From positions 1,612,001 through 1,676,000 of the forward strand of contig OW818641.1 in NCBI GenBank assembly GCA_942492925.1: a stretch of DNA of 64,000 nucleotides. The letters run 5' to 3'. The notes under the pieces were generated by a model. The model worked only from the letters and a program-made list of their open reading frames with translations. It was not told the origin of the DNA and did not search any database. Of the stretch, positions 16,888 through 26,623 are shown one piece after another. The first letter of the stretch is position 1. Each line of letters begins with the position of its first letter. A program made the position numbers and the translations under genes. This DNA is from QZKY01 sp942492925 (GTDB lineage: Bacteria; Pseudomonadota; Gammaproteobacteria; Burkholderiales; Burkholderiaceae_D).

Positions 16888-19560
16888 ATGTCTACGCGAA
16901 ACCTGGTTCATTTGTTCAAGCCTAAATCCGTCGCCGTTATCGGTGCCTCCAACCGTGCGCGCAGCATTGGCGCACGCGTGATGGAAAATCTCCTGGGAGG
17001 CGGCTTCGATGGCGTCATCCTCCCGGTCAACCCCAAACAGAAAAGCATCGCCAGCATTCACGCCTATGCTTCAATCGGCGCACTCCCGGAAACACCGGAA
17101 CTGGCCGTCATCTGTACCCCTGCAGAAACCGTCCCTGGGGTGATTGCCGAACTCGGTGAACGCGGCACCCGCGCCGCCATCGTCATCACCGCTGGGTTGA
17201 CACGCGTAAAAGATGCGCAAGGCCGGACCATTACGGAAGCCATGCTCGACGCGGCACGTCCACACGAACTGCGCATACTCGGACCGAATTGCGTGGGCTT
17301 GATCGTGCCGGCCATCGGCTTGAATGCCAGTTTCGCCCACACCACGGCGCAACCCGGCAGCCTGGCCTTTGTCTCACAATCCGGCGCGCTGACTACGGCC
17401 GTGCTGGACTGGGCGAAATCGAAAGACATCGGGTTCTCGCATTTCATTTCGATGGGCGACAGTGCGGATGTCGATTTCGGCGACGTGCTCGATTATCTGG
17501 CCACGGACGACAGCACCAGCGCGATTTTGCTCTACGTCGAATCCATCCGCGCGGCGCGCAAGTTTCTCTCCGCCGCGCGTACTGCCGCCCGTCTAAAACC
17601 CGTATTGATCATCAAGGCGGGACGCGCCCCGGAAGGCGCGCAAGCTGCCGCTTCGCATACTGGCGCACTGGCCGGGGCGGATCACGTCTACGACGCGGCG
17701 ATCCGCCGTGCGGGGATGCTGCGCGTGAATACCACGGAAGAATTGTTCGACGCGGTGGAAACGCTCGCCCGCACGAAACCACTCGACAGTGATCAGCTGA
17801 CGCTCGTCACCAATGGCGGCGGTGTTGGCGTCATGGCCACCGATGCGCTCATCCTCGGCAACGGCAAGCTGGCGCATCTATCCGACGACATCATTACCAA
17901 AATGGATGCCATTCTCCCTGCAATGTGGTCGCGCGGCAATCCGGTCGACATCATTGGCGATGCGCCGGTCGAGCGCTATGTGGACACCCTCAAAATTCTG
18001 CTCGATGCACCGGAAACCGGCGCCATCTTGTTCATGCACGCCCCCACAGCGATTGTGCCCAGCGCCGACATCGCCAGCGCACTGGCCAATCTGTTCAAAC
18101 ATTCCACGCGCAACATCTTCGGCTGCTGGGTTGGCGGCGAAACACTGGCCCGCGCGCGGGAAATTTTTCGGCAGGCGGGTATCCCTACCTACGATACACC
18201 GGAACAGGCGATACGCGGCTTTCTGCAAGTGGTCGAATACCGTCGCAATCAAGACATGTTGATGCAAACGCCGCCGTCGATGCCCGCCGATTTCACGCCG
18301 GATACCGCCAAGGCCGCCGCAATCATCCGTAACGCATTGGCTTCCAACCGAAAAATGCTCACCGAGCCCGAAGCGAAAGATGTCTTCTCCGCCTACGGCA
18401 TCCCGGTAGTAGAAACGCGGGTGGCGCTCACACCAGAAGAAGCCGTCACCGTTGCGAGCGACATTGGCTTTCCTGTTGCAGTCAAAATTCTTTCGCCGGA
18501 TATCACGCACAAATCCGAAGTCGGCGGTGTCGTGCTCGATCTGGAAACGCCGGAGCAGGTGCAGATCGCCACATCCGGCATGTTGCGCCGCTTGCGACAA
18601 GTCGAACCGAACGCGACACTCACCGGATTTAGCGTCCAGCAAATGGCGCGCAAGCCCAAAGCCTTCGAACTTATCATCGGAGCGGCGACCGATCCGGTAT
18701 TCGGCCCCGTCATTCTCTTCGGCCAGGGTGGAACGGCTGTCGAAGTGCTGTCTGACAGTGCCGTCAGTTTGCCCCCGTTAAATCTGGCGCTGGCGAAAGA
18801 TATGGTGTCGCGCACACGCGTCGTCAAACTGCTCTCTGGTTACCGTAATGTACCGCCGATCGATTTCGATGCGCTCTACCTCACGCTCACACAAGTCTCG
18901 CAACTGATTTGCGATATTCCGGAAATCGTCGAACTCGACATCAATCCCTTGCTGGCGGATGAAAATGGCGTTCTCGCACTCGATGCGCGGATCGGCGTGG
19001 AAACGGCAAGCACCTCCGGCACAGAACGACTCGCGATCCGTCCGTATCCGAAAGAGCTCGAAGAAACCGTCCAGTGGAACGGGCAATCGCTTCTCTTGCG
19101 TCCCATCCAACCGGAAGACGAGTGGCAACATCAGGAATTCGTCAATGCGCTGGCACCCGATGATTTCCGGATGCGCTTTCTCCCGAGGGCACGTCACGCC
19201 GCGCAACCGCAACGCTCCCGTTCCGTCGTGATCGATTATGATCGCGAAATGGCATTTGTCGCAATCGCCAAAGATGCCAGCGGAAAAGAACAGATGGTCG
19301 GTGTCGTGCGCGCGTTTGGCGATTCCGACAATAATCGCGCAGATTTTGTGATCGTTGTGCGTTCCGACATGAAACGGCAAGGTCTGGGGGCAATCCTGAT
19401 GAACAAGATGATCCCCTACTGCCGTAGTCGCGGCACCGCAGTATTGGTAACTCAGGTGACGCCGGAAAACCGGCAGATGATGAATTTTGCGAAACCATTT
19501 GGTTTCAAAATCCACCGCGACAAGGCAACCAAGGTCACGGAAATGCGGCTCGATTTGTAG
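16888..19560 (+). CDS. Bifunctional NDP-forming acyl-CoA synthetase-like / GNAT acetyltransferase (PatZ/Pka-type)
   Basis: An 890-residue multidomain protein. In order: a CoA-binding Rossmann domain (KSVAVIGASNRARSIG), two succinyl-CoA-ligase-like domains, an ATP-grasp domain (GFPVAVKILSPDITHKSEVGGV) and a C-terminal GNAT domain (about residues 725-890; RRQGLGAILM-like RSDMKRQGLGAIL). This is the layout of protein lysine acetyltransferase Pat/PatZ, which regulates acetyl-CoA synthetase and other central enzymes. The synthetase part keeps a SHTGALAG histidine motif, so enzymatic ligase activity may be retained, unlike some Pat proteins. It follows ppsR on the same strand 149 bp away. Confidence 0.9.
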   Translation: MSTRNLVHLFKPKSVAVIGASNRARSIGARVMENLLGGGFDGVILPVNPKQKSIASIHAYASIGALPETPELAVICTPAETVPGVIAELGERGTRAAIVITAGLTRVKDAQGRTITEAMLDAARPHELRILGPNCVGLIVPAIGLNASFAHTTAQPGSLAFVSQSGALTTAVLDWAKSKDIGFSHFISMGDSADVDFGDVLDYLATDDSTSAILLYVESIRAARKFLSAARTAARLKPVLIIKAGRAPEGAQAAASHTGALAGADHVYDAAIRRAGMLRVNTTEELFDAVETLARTKPLDSDQLTLVTNGGGVGVMATDALILGNGKLAHLSDDIITKMDAILPAMWSRGNPVDIIGDAPVERYVDTLKILLDAPETGAILFMHAPTAIVPSADIASALANLFKHSTRNIFGCWVGGETLARAREIFRQAGIPTYDTPEQAIRGFLQVVEYRRNQDMLMQTPPSMPADFTPDTAKAAAIIRNALASNRKMLTEPEAKDVFSAYGIPVVETRVALTPEEAVTVASDIGFPVAVKILSPDITHKSEVGGVVLDLETPEQVQIATSGMLRRLRQVEPNATLTGFSVQQMARKPKAFELIIGAATDPVFGPVILFGQGGTAVEVLSDSAVSLPPLNLALAKDMVSRTRVVKLLSGYRNVPPIDFDALYLTLTQVSQLICDIPEIVELDINPLLADENGVLALDARIGVETASTSGTERLAIRPYPKELEETVQWNGQSLLLRPIQPEDEWQHQEFVNALAPDDFRMRFLPRARHAAQPQRSRSVVIDYDREMAFVAIAKDASGKEQMVGVVRAFGDSDNNRADFVIVVRSDMKRQGLGAILMNKMIPYCRSRGTAVLVTQVTPENRQMMNFAKPFGFKIHRDKATKVTEMRLDL

Positions 19561-19589
19561 CACATATCCAAACATTAAAGAGGCACACA

Positions 19590-21173
19590 TTGAGCGAGAA
19601 AAAACAAAGCACGGTCGAATTCCTCATCCGGAGAATGCAACACACCAGCGATTTTCCGGCGCTGTCCGAATCCGTCAGTGCGATCAACAAGATCGCCAGT
19701 TCAGAACGCGAAAGCATCGTTCAGCTTTCCAATTCGATTCTGAAAGACTTTTCGCTCACCAACAAGATCCTGCGTCTGGTGAATGCCGCTTACTATCGTC
19801 ACACCACAGGTGGAAATATCAGCACCGTTTCGCGCGCAGTGATGGTGCTTGGCTTCGATGCCGTACGCAACATCGCCATCACGGTCGTACTATTCGAGCA
19901 TTTGCAAAAAAACGCGAATGCCAATGCCTTGAAAGAAGAATTCCTTCGCACCAACCTTGCCGGCATTCTGGGTAAAGACATCGGCACAAAAACCCAAATC
20001 TGTGACGGCGAGCAAGCCTTCATCTGCTCAATGTTTTGCAATCTTGGTCGCTTGCTGTGCCACTATTATTTTCCCGAGGAAAGCGAACAGATCAAAAACC
20101 TGATTCAACAAACGGCTTGCACTGAAAACACAGCCATGACACAAGTGCTCGGCATTACATTTGAAGATCTGGGCATCGAAATTGCGCGTAGCTGGGGGTT
20201 CCCGAATATCATCGTATCGAGCATGCGCAGCCTCCCGCCCGGCCCCATTCAAAAACCACACGCCCCGGAAGAACGGCTACGAATCGTTTCCAATTTCGCC
20301 AATGAGCTGTGTGACATTATCGTCGATTCTCCATCCGACCAGCGCCAAAATGACTTCCGCAAACTGAAGGATCGATTCTGCAAAAGCATCACGTTTACGG
20401 AAAAAGATTTGCAAGACACACTGGAAAAATCGCTCAAGAGCATGGCGCAGTTTTCGCGCATCATCAATCTCGACTTGCAAAATACTGTTTTTGGAAAACG
20501 GCTTCGCTCCGTTATTACCGGCGTTGTCGAGTCGCCCATAGAAACGACCACTTGGGATAACGCCGAAGAGCAAGGCATTACCGTACTGTCCGATCAAGCT
20601 TTGGTCAGCGCATTGGAAAGCGTTCTCTCCACCGACGGCACGCAAGCTGTCGCACCGTTCGACGTGGAAGCCATCCTGGCCGCCGGCATTCAGGATATCA
20701 GCAATACGCTGGTTGAGGATTTCAAGTTGAATGACGTACTGCGCATCATTCTGGAAACCATGTATCGCGCCAAGGGATTTCGACGCGTCATTCTGTGCAT
20801 TCGCGATATCAAGCAAAACACCATGAACGGACGCTTCGGTTTTGGACCGGACGCCATGGAAGTCGCCAACCGTTTTCATTTTCCTCTCGGCACTTCCCAG
20901 AATATTTTTATCGCAGCACTCAACAACGGAGCCGACATTCTCATCAACGACGCCACGGCCCCTAATATGCACGAACACATTCCGGAGTGGTTCTCGAAAA
21001 AAATTGGGGCAAAAACTTTCGTGATTTTCCCGCTCTGCATCAAGGGCATGCCCGTTGCCATGATTTATGCGGACGCGGAACGCGCTGGCGATATCGTGAT
21101 CCCGGAAAAAGAACTGTCACTCTTGCGCACGCTGCGCAATCAGGCCGTGATGGCCATCAAGCAGGCGGGATAA
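19590..21173 (+). CDS. HDOD domain protein with C-terminal GAF domain
   Basis: A 527-residue cytoplasmic signalling protein. The N-terminal half (about 15-215) is an HDOD domain: SNSILKDFSLTNKILRLVNAAYY and VSRAVMVLGFDAVRNIAI are typical. The C-terminal region (about 375-525) looks like GAF: NRFHFPLGTSQNIF, NDATAPNMHEHIPEWF. HDOD proteins lack HD-GYP catalytic residues and act as regulatory scaffolds, for example in c-di-GMP and motility control. Translation appears to start at TTG 19590, eight bases after GAGG; the first internal ATG (MQHTSDF) lies 15 codons later. Ligand unknown. Confidence 0.85.
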   Translation: MSEKKQSTVEFLIRRMQHTSDFPALSESVSAINKIASSERESIVQLSNSILKDFSLTNKILRLVNAAYYRHTTGGNISTVSRAVMVLGFDAVRNIAITVVLFEHLQKNANANALKEEFLRTNLAGILGKDIGTKTQICDGEQAFICSMFCNLGRLLCHYYFPEESEQIKNLIQQTACTENTAMTQVLGITFEDLGIEIARSWGFPNIIVSSMRSLPPGPIQKPHAPEERLRIVSNFANELCDIIVDSPSDQRQNDFRKLKDRFCKSITFTEKDLQDTLEKSLKSMAQFSRIINLDLQNTVFGKRLRSVITGVVESPIETTTWDNAEEQGITVLSDQALVSALESVLSTDGTQAVAPFDVEAILAAGIQDISNTLVEDFKLNDVLRIILETMYRAKGFRRVILCIRDIKQNTMNGRFGFGPDAMEVANRFHFPLGTSQNIFIAALNNGADILINDATAPNMHEHIPEWFSKKIGAKTFVIFPLCIKGMPVAMIYADAERAGDIVIPEKELSLLRTLRNQAVMAIKQAG

Positions 21174-21224
21174 AGAACTTATGAACTGGAAGACCATGCC
21201 CAACCGGTTTCCCAAAGACTCGCG

Positions 21225-21983
21225 TTAGACAAACAATGCTGCTTCGACAGCGGCTACCAGATTCATCAAGCCATGCATGGCCATCGGCACCCAGAGCGAA
21301 TGGGTACGCCACCGCGCCACGCCCAAAATGATGCCAATGACAAAAACCGTGGCAATACCATACACATCGTATTGCACATGGATAATCGCCCACAGAAAAG
21401 CAATCAATCCAATTGCTCCGACGGCACGCAATGGACTTGCCGCGTAACCTTTGTAGAGAAATCCGCGAAAAAAGAGCTCTTCAAAAAAAGGCGCACAGAC
21501 AACCAGCGCTACCCAGATAAGCCAGACTGGATAAGTCGTTTCGTATGCTGCAGCAACAACTGGTGGCACAATCGGGCGACCCAGCAGCAAGGTCAGCCCA
21601 TCGGAAGCCACAATAAAAACAGCCGTTACGCCAAGCCATGTCGCTAAGGTTTTGAAAGACGTCAGCCTGAACGCCAGATAATCGGCGAGTAACGCGCCCC
21701 GCTTGAGCTTGACGATGCCCACAACCGACGCGCTGCACAGAATCGTGGTCACAAACGTGGCGACTGACAGCAGCACACCATTCTCTCCGGCCGAGTCCAT
21801 GAACGCCGTGAACTGTCGCTCGGTCAAATGGTTTTTCTGGGTCGTCACAAGTACAAAAGTAGTGATGATTTGAAGGAGGAGAAAAAATCCAGCGACAAGG
21901 ATCCCCCAAAACGTCGTGCCGAGGAATTTCCAGTGGGTTGAAATGCCCCCCTCTGTTTTCGTTGAATTGTTTAGTGGATTCAT
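21225..21983 (-). CDS. CPBP family intramembrane metalloprotease (Abi/CAAX-like)
   Basis: A 252-residue polytopic membrane protein. The EELFFRG motif (E-E-x3-R), the later WAIIHVQYD histidine and the PMAMHGLMN histidine are the three catalytic/metal motifs of the CPBP (CAAX protease and bacteriocin-processing) family. About seven hydrophobic segments are seen. Members cleave within membranes or process peptides; the substrate is not known and no bacteriocin gene is adjacent. Apparently single-gene. Confidence 0.87.
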   Translation of the reverse strand: MNPLNNSTKTEGGISTHWKFLGTTFWGILVAGFFLLLQIITTFVLVTTQKNHLTERQFTAFMDSAGENGVLLSVATFVTTILCSASVVGIVKLKRGALLADYLAFRLTSFKTLATWLGVTAVFIVASDGLTLLLGRPIVPPVVAAAYETTYPVWLIWVALVVCAPFFEELFFRGFLYKGYAASPLRAVGAIGLIAFLWAIIHVQYDVYGIATVFVIGIILGVARWRTHSLWVPMAMHGLMNLVAAVEAALFV

Positions 21984-22026
21984 TTAGAAAAGTATTTGAC
22001 CCCATGCACAACCGACTGCATATAGC

Positions 22027-22467
22027 TTAACGTGCCTTCGTCGTCAGCGCCTTTCCCTCCGCACCAGCATAAAACACCACCAGCTTTACTGGCACCGCAC
22101 CAACATTACGTCCGCTGTGCAGCACATTGACAACTTCGGTCAACGCGTCACCCGTCTGCAGGCGTTTGACGCGACCGTCTTTCAGGCGCACCTCCAGTTC
22201 GCCTGAAAGTATCACCGCAAACGACGGTACCGCATGACTGTGCCAGCCGGTTTCAGCCCCAGGGGCAATTTCTACCCGCATGGCCGTCACTTCCGCCTTA
22301 CCCTGGGGATAGGCAATCGGTTTGCCGTCCCATGCCGTCGAAGTTTTCATCAAGGGCGTTACCTTGACGGTTTCGCTCGGGTCAAGCGCCAGCACCCTCG
22401 GGGAAAAGCTCATCACAGCAAGGGACAAACATAACACTGTTGCAGTCTTGGTAACTTCTGTTTGCAT
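22027..22467 (-). CDS. Exported cupin domain protein
   Basis: A 146-residue single-domain cupin with an N-terminal signal peptide (hydrophobic VLCLSLAVMSFSP, with a probable cleavage near VLALD). Cupin motif 1 is visible as GAETGWHSHAVPSFAVILSGELEV and motif 2 as GDALTEVVNVLHSGRNVG, with histidines that could hold a metal. A periplasmic location is likely. Substrate or ligand is unknown. It is divergent from the lyase gene at 22542. Confidence 0.82.
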   Translation of the reverse strand: MQTEVTKTATVLCLSLAVMSFSPRVLALDPSETVKVTPLMKTSTAWDGKPIAYPQGKAEVTAMRVEIAPGAETGWHSHAVPSFAVILSGELEVRLKDGRVKRLQTGDALTEVVNVLHSGRNVGAVPVKLVVFYAGAEGKALTTKAR

Positions 22468-22541
22468 ATCGTATTCGCAGGTAATAGAATGAGTGGTTTA
22501 TTTTCGCAGCAATCTTTAACGGGTCTCAACGGGTCAAATAC

Positions 22542-23990
22542 ATGTCTAAAGTTAAATTCTACTCCGGGGAAAATGTCCCCCTCGAAATGCACAAGGTGCG
22601 CATCATCCAGAAACTGGATTTGGTGCCGATTGATCGCCGCCTGCAAGCCATCAAGGAGGCTGGCAACAACACCTTCCTGCTCCGCAACCGTGACATCTTC
22701 CTCGATATGCTGACGGACAGCGGCGTCAACGCGATGAGCGATCAGCAGATGGCGGCCATGATGGTTGCCGATGACAGCTACGCCGGATCAGAATCGTTCA
22801 CAAGACTGGAAGAGAAGATCAAGGACATTTTCGGCTTCGATTATTTCCTGCCCGTCCATCAAGGTCGCGCTGCCGAAAACATCATTGCCAAGGTATACGT
22901 GACCCCTGGCTCCTACGTCCCGATGAACTATCACTTCACGACCACCAAGGCGCATATCGTGCTCAACGGCGGCACCGTGGAAGAATATATCACGGAGGAG
23001 GGCCTGAAATTCACTAGCGACAATCCGTTCAAGGGCAACATGGACACGGTCGCGCTGGAAAATTTGATCAAGAAAGTCGGCGCTGCGAAGATTGCATTTG
23101 TCCGCGTCGAAACCGGCACCAATCTCATTGGCGGCCAGCCGCATTCTCTGGCGAACCTGCGTGACGTCAGCGGCATCTGCAAAAAGAACGGGATCAAGCT
23201 GGTTTTCGATGCCAGCCTGCTGGCGGACAATCTGTACTTCATCAAGACCCGTGAAGACGCGTACAAAAACAAGAGCATCCGCGAGATCACCCGAGAAATA
23301 AGCGATCTGTGCGACATCGTTTATTTCTCCGCACGCAAGCTGGGCTGTGCACGCGGAGGTGGCATCTGCGCACGAAATCACGAAGACTACATGAAGATGC
23401 GCGAGCTGGTCACGCTGTACGAAGGCTTCCTGACCTACGGCGGCATGTCTGTACGCGAAATCGAAGCGATGACGGTTGGCCTAGAAGAGACCATGGACGA
23501 AAACATGATCAACCAAGGTCCGCAATTCATCGAATTCGTTGTTAATTCGTTGCACAAAGCTGGCGTGCCCGTGATTACCCCGGCGGGCGGCTTGGGCGCT
23601 CACCTCAATGCTGGCGCTTTCCTGCCGCATATTCCGCAAACCCAGTATCCGGCCGGTGCACTGGCTGCCGCACTCTACCTGGTAGCAGGCGTACGCGGCA
23701 TGGAGCGCGGATCAGTCTCCGAACAACGCGATGCGAACGGCAACGAAACTTATTCCAACATGGAGCTGTTGCGTCTGGCAGCACCACGTCGCGTCTTCAC
23801 ACTGTCACAACTGAAGTTTGTCGTCGATCGCATTATCTGGTTGTACGAGAACCGCAACCTGATTGGCGGCCTGAAGTTCGTCGAAGAACCCAAAATGCTG
23901 CGTTTCTTCTTCGGAAAACTGGAAGGCACCTCGGACTGGCACAACAAACTGGTGGCAAAATTCAAAACAGATTTCGGCGACAGCCTGTAA
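22542..23990 (+). CDS. Tyrosine phenol-lyase/tryptophanase family beta-eliminating lyase, divergent
   Basis: A 482-residue PLP enzyme of the aspartate-aminotransferase fold. Enzymes of this family split tyrosine or tryptophan into phenol or indole, pyruvate and ammonia. Alignment by eye favours tyrosine phenol-lyase: FLLxxxDIxxDxLTDSGxNAMSD, DDSYAGSE, FTTT (TPL Thr124), GMERG (TPL Arg381, Ile in tryptophanase) and LRFFF (TPL Phe448). The PLP lysine lies in FSARKLGCARGG. However FDASLLADN replaces the DATR of both characterised enzymes, losing the Arg that contacts PLP (Arg217 in TPL). Substrate therefore uncertain. Divergent from the cupin gene and ended by a strong terminator. Confidence 0.85.
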   Translation: MSKVKFYSGENVPLEMHKVRIIQKLDLVPIDRRLQAIKEAGNNTFLLRNRDIFLDMLTDSGVNAMSDQQMAAMMVADDSYAGSESFTRLEEKIKDIFGFDYFLPVHQGRAAENIIAKVYVTPGSYVPMNYHFTTTKAHIVLNGGTVEEYITEEGLKFTSDNPFKGNMDTVALENLIKKVGAAKIAFVRVETGTNLIGGQPHSLANLRDVSGICKKNGIKLVFDASLLADNLYFIKTREDAYKNKSIREITREISDLCDIVYFSARKLGCARGGGICARNHEDYMKMRELVTLYEGFLTYGGMSVREIEAMTVGLEETMDENMINQGPQFIEFVVNSLHKAGVPVITPAGGLGAHLNAGAFLPHIPQTQYPAGALAAALYLVAGVRGMERGSVSEQRDANGNETYSNMELLRLAAPRRVFTLSQLKFVVDRIIWLYENRNLIGGLKFVEEPKMLRFFFGKLEGTSDWHNKLVAKFKTDFGDSL

Positions 23991-24008
23991 TCGTTTTTGC
24001 GACCATTC

Positions 24009-24039
24009 AAAAGGCGCGGGATTTACCCGCGCCTTTTTT
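24009..24039 (+). terminator. Terminator after the beta-eliminating lyase
   Basis: AAAAGGCGCGGG and CCCGCGCCTTTTTT form a strong GC-rich hairpin with a T run, 18 bp past the stop codon at 23990. Confidence 0.93.
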
Positions 24040-24521
24040 GTTTTATGACCGGCGTCTAACACACGCAACAAATCTTGGAGTGAAATACAACGCTTCCCGC
24101 TATTTGCTATTCATTGCCATAACAAATCGACCACACCATTTCAAAGCCAGCACCAGTCTTTGAAAATAATATGCGAAACAAGACGTTACGCATGGTTCTT
24201 TGTATCGTCTTCTGATTTTTTCAACAACAGATGTTTCAACGTTGACAAACAAAAAATCGCCATTCGGAAATTTTTCAGCCGCTCAAACAAGCTGATATGA
24301 GAACGCTATTCATCTTAAACAAGGGCTCAACGTGCTAAATTTGTAAGCATCGCGCCATACGATGCCATTGCAACAACAGCACATTCATGGCGCAAGGTTC
24401 CACCGAAAGGAAGTGTTCATCAAAAACGGCACCGCGTCGTTTCGCATCAGCACCACTCAGATGCTTGGCAGTTGTCCGAAGCGCGTGAGAGGCCCGGTTG
24501 TTTAATCGTCTGGAGATACAA
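24040..24521. other. 482 bp intergenic region with no recognised gene
   Basis: AT-richer than its surroundings. No convincing ORF, tRNA or hairpin is seen. A TTGACA hexamer occurs near 24243 but lacks a matching -10 at normal spacing. It presumably holds the promoter of the gene at 24522. Confidence 0.5.
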
Positions 24522-26192
24522 ATGACACACTTGCGCAAGACTATTGCCATAGTCGGCGGCATCATCGTTATCATCACAGCCCTCCTTGGCAGTAAATCCC
24601 TTCGAGATTTCATACGCTCGCCAGAAAGCAAGATCAATAACGCTGTTCCCATCAGTGAAAAGCTGCGTCTCGTAAAAACCGCAGTCTTTGAAACCTCTTC
24701 GAGCCCGCAATGGAAAGAAATCGAGGAAGAGCTGGAGGCGCGCATGAAGATTCGCGCCTTGTATTGTGCAAAAGGATATTCGCCAGCTTTTTACGTGACG
24801 ATGGAAAACGTCAAAAAGAATCTTACGGACTTGAATTGTTTTGCCGATACCGACAACGATATTGCCTATTGGTTGGGACTTCGCAGAGTCGGGATTTTGC
24901 TCTCCAAGCCAGCCTTGAAACCCATTCCAACATTTTTTCCGTCGTTCATTGTTGCCGACAACGTCATCGAGAATATTACCTTTGCAGGAAATGCAGGCGT
25001 CGCAATGTTGGAAACTGCGCAGGAATTGCAAATCGTCGACATCGATTCTCAAAAATCGATTTTGCGTGAATTAAAAGGGTCGTCAGTCATCAGCTCGATC
25101 ACCCCCAATGGCCGATTGTTCATCACGGGGGAAACCAACCGCCTGAAGATTCGTGAAACGGAATCCGGCGCTGTCATTGCTGAACTCAACGGCATTCGCC
25201 CACAGGAATTCCATTGGTTGGATGGGATGACCGCGCTTTACAACAAGATTGGTTCGGAAAAAACATTCCTCATGGATTTTTCGACGGGCAAGGAGATTCC
25301 CGTTCAAGCCATCAACAAACACGTCACGCGTGTCGCTCGCATGCCGCAAACTACGAATCAGTTCGCCGCATTCTCCGCAAAAGGCATTACCAAAATTGAA
25401 CTTCTTCACACCCCAACAGGAGTGGAAGCAAAGCTGCTGGACGAAAAACACGACACCGCCTTCTCGACTGAATCCCATGCCTCAGGCATTACATCCGACG
25501 GCTTTCATTATTTTCATGCGGGACGCCAAATCACAATCGTTTCGCTCAACACCCTCACAACGCAAACTATGCCGCTGGGCGCGTTTCAAGCAAAGTTTGC
25601 CGTCACCATGCCGGATCCAGACCTGATTCTATTGGTCGGCGCGGGTCAAACATCGGGCGAAGGCGGCAGGAGCATGTTGTATTCGATCAGCAAGCGTTCG
25701 ACGACCCCGCTAGAACGGTCCCGCGTGTCAGCACAGGGCTATCTCTACGCTAATATCCTGAAACGTCATGCCGTTATTACCGATAACAAAATTGCGTTGT
25801 TGGAAATCCTCCCGCCCCCCATAACAGCGTCTTCGACAACGGCGGCTTCACCCCCCACGCCACCGTCGTCCACATCTGCAACCGCCAATCCCAAAACGGA
25901 GACTGCAACGAAAACCGCTGCCCCCGCCAATGTGAGCAGCGGCGAGAAGGCCGCGGAAAAAGTGTCCGCTGCAGCCAAACAGCCTGAGGCTTCCGCCAAC
26001 ACACCGCCACCAGCGACCTCGCCGAAGCCCCCGGCTCCGGCATCGGTGCCCCCCGCAGCAGCAGCATCCGCATCGTCGGCGCCAACGCAATCCCTGTCAC
26101 CGACACCTGCTGCCCCGACACAAGCGACGCAACCCCAAGCGCAGCAATTCATGCCGACGCAAAAGCAATTCAGGCCACCACGCAATACTTGA
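24522..26192 (+). CDS. Membrane-anchored protein with propeller-like middle and Pro/Ala/Ser tail, unrecognised
   Basis: A 556-residue protein not recognised as any named family. An N-terminal hydrophobic segment (IAIVGGIIVIITALLG, about 6-22) should anchor it in the inner membrane. Residues about 130-425 contain repeated short strands with TxG/LxD turns (LQIVDIDSQ, LKIRETESG, ITIVSLNTL) that suggest a WD40/YVTN-like beta-propeller. From about residue 430 the protein is low complexity (Ala, Pro, Ser, Thr) ending RPPRNT, perhaps spanning the periplasm. Start chosen at ATG 24522, with GGAG eight bases upstream. It is an isolated gene before cspA. Confidence 0.7.
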   Translation: MTHLRKTIAIVGGIIVIITALLGSKSLRDFIRSPESKINNAVPISEKLRLVKTAVFETSSSPQWKEIEEELEARMKIRALYCAKGYSPAFYVTMENVKKNLTDLNCFADTDNDIAYWLGLRRVGILLSKPALKPIPTFFPSFIVADNVIENITFAGNAGVAMLETAQELQIVDIDSQKSILRELKGSSVISSITPNGRLFITGETNRLKIRETESGAVIAELNGIRPQEFHWLDGMTALYNKIGSEKTFLMDFSTGKEIPVQAINKHVTRVARMPQTTNQFAAFSAKGITKIELLHTPTGVEAKLLDEKHDTAFSTESHASGITSDGFHYFHAGRQITIVSLNTLTTQTMPLGAFQAKFAVTMPDPDLILLVGAGQTSGEGGRSMLYSISKRSTTPLERSRVSAQGYLYANILKRHAVITDNKIALLEILPPPITASSTTAASPPTPPSSTSATANPKTETATKTAAPANVSSGEKAAEKVSAAAKQPEASANTPPPATSPKPPAPASVPPAAAASASSAPTQSLSPTPAAPTQATQPQAQQFMPTQKQFRPPRNT

Positions 26193-26222
26193 GTCAACAC
26201 GCCTTCTGTTTTGCATTGCTCA

Positions 26223-26252
26223 TAAAAAAAACCCCGCTTCGCGGGGTTTTTT
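26223..26252. terminator. Bidirectional terminator between the propeller-like gene and cspA
   Basis: AAAAAAACCCCGC, a TTC loop and GCGGGGTTTTTT form a perfect GC hairpin with A and T runs on opposite sides, placed between two convergent genes and able to end both transcripts. Confidence 0.93.
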
Positions 26253-26272
26253 GCTCAGTCAAACTTTAAAAA

Positions 26273-26476
26273 TTAAAGCGGCTGAATGTTGGTTGCTTGC
26301 GGGCCTTTTTGACCCATGCCAGCAACGTAGCTGACCTTCTGACCTTCGGCGAGGGACTTGAAGCCATTGCCCTTAATTTCGGAGAAATGTGCGAAAAGAT
26401 CTTTGCCGCTAACGTCCGGGGTAATGAAGCCAAAACCTTTTGCATCGTTGAACCATTTAACTGTACCGGTTTCCAT
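26273..26476 (-). CDS. CspA family cold-shock protein
   Basis: A 67-residue single cold-shock domain that binds single-stranded RNA and DNA and melts mRNA structure. Both RNP motifs are present: KGFGFITP (RNP1) and DLFAHFSEI (RNP2). Length is standard. The gene has a long leader of about 140 nt if the -10 at 26624-26629 is used, which is typical of cold-shock mRNAs whose 5' UTR controls stability and translation. Confidence 0.96.
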   Translation of the reverse strand: METGTVKWFNDAKGFGFITPDVSGKDLFAHFSEIKGNGFKSLAEGQKVSYVAGMGQKGPQATNIQPL

Positions 26477-26623
26477 TTGGAATTCCTTAAAAATAAATAT
26501 AAAAAATTGAGCGAACGCTCGGGAGCAAAATAATCAAGGGAGACCGCTTGGAACAAAGGAGGACCGCCAGAACAGGCGACAACGATGGACTGAAATCTAC
26601 AACTTGAAGATGTTGTTGAACGC

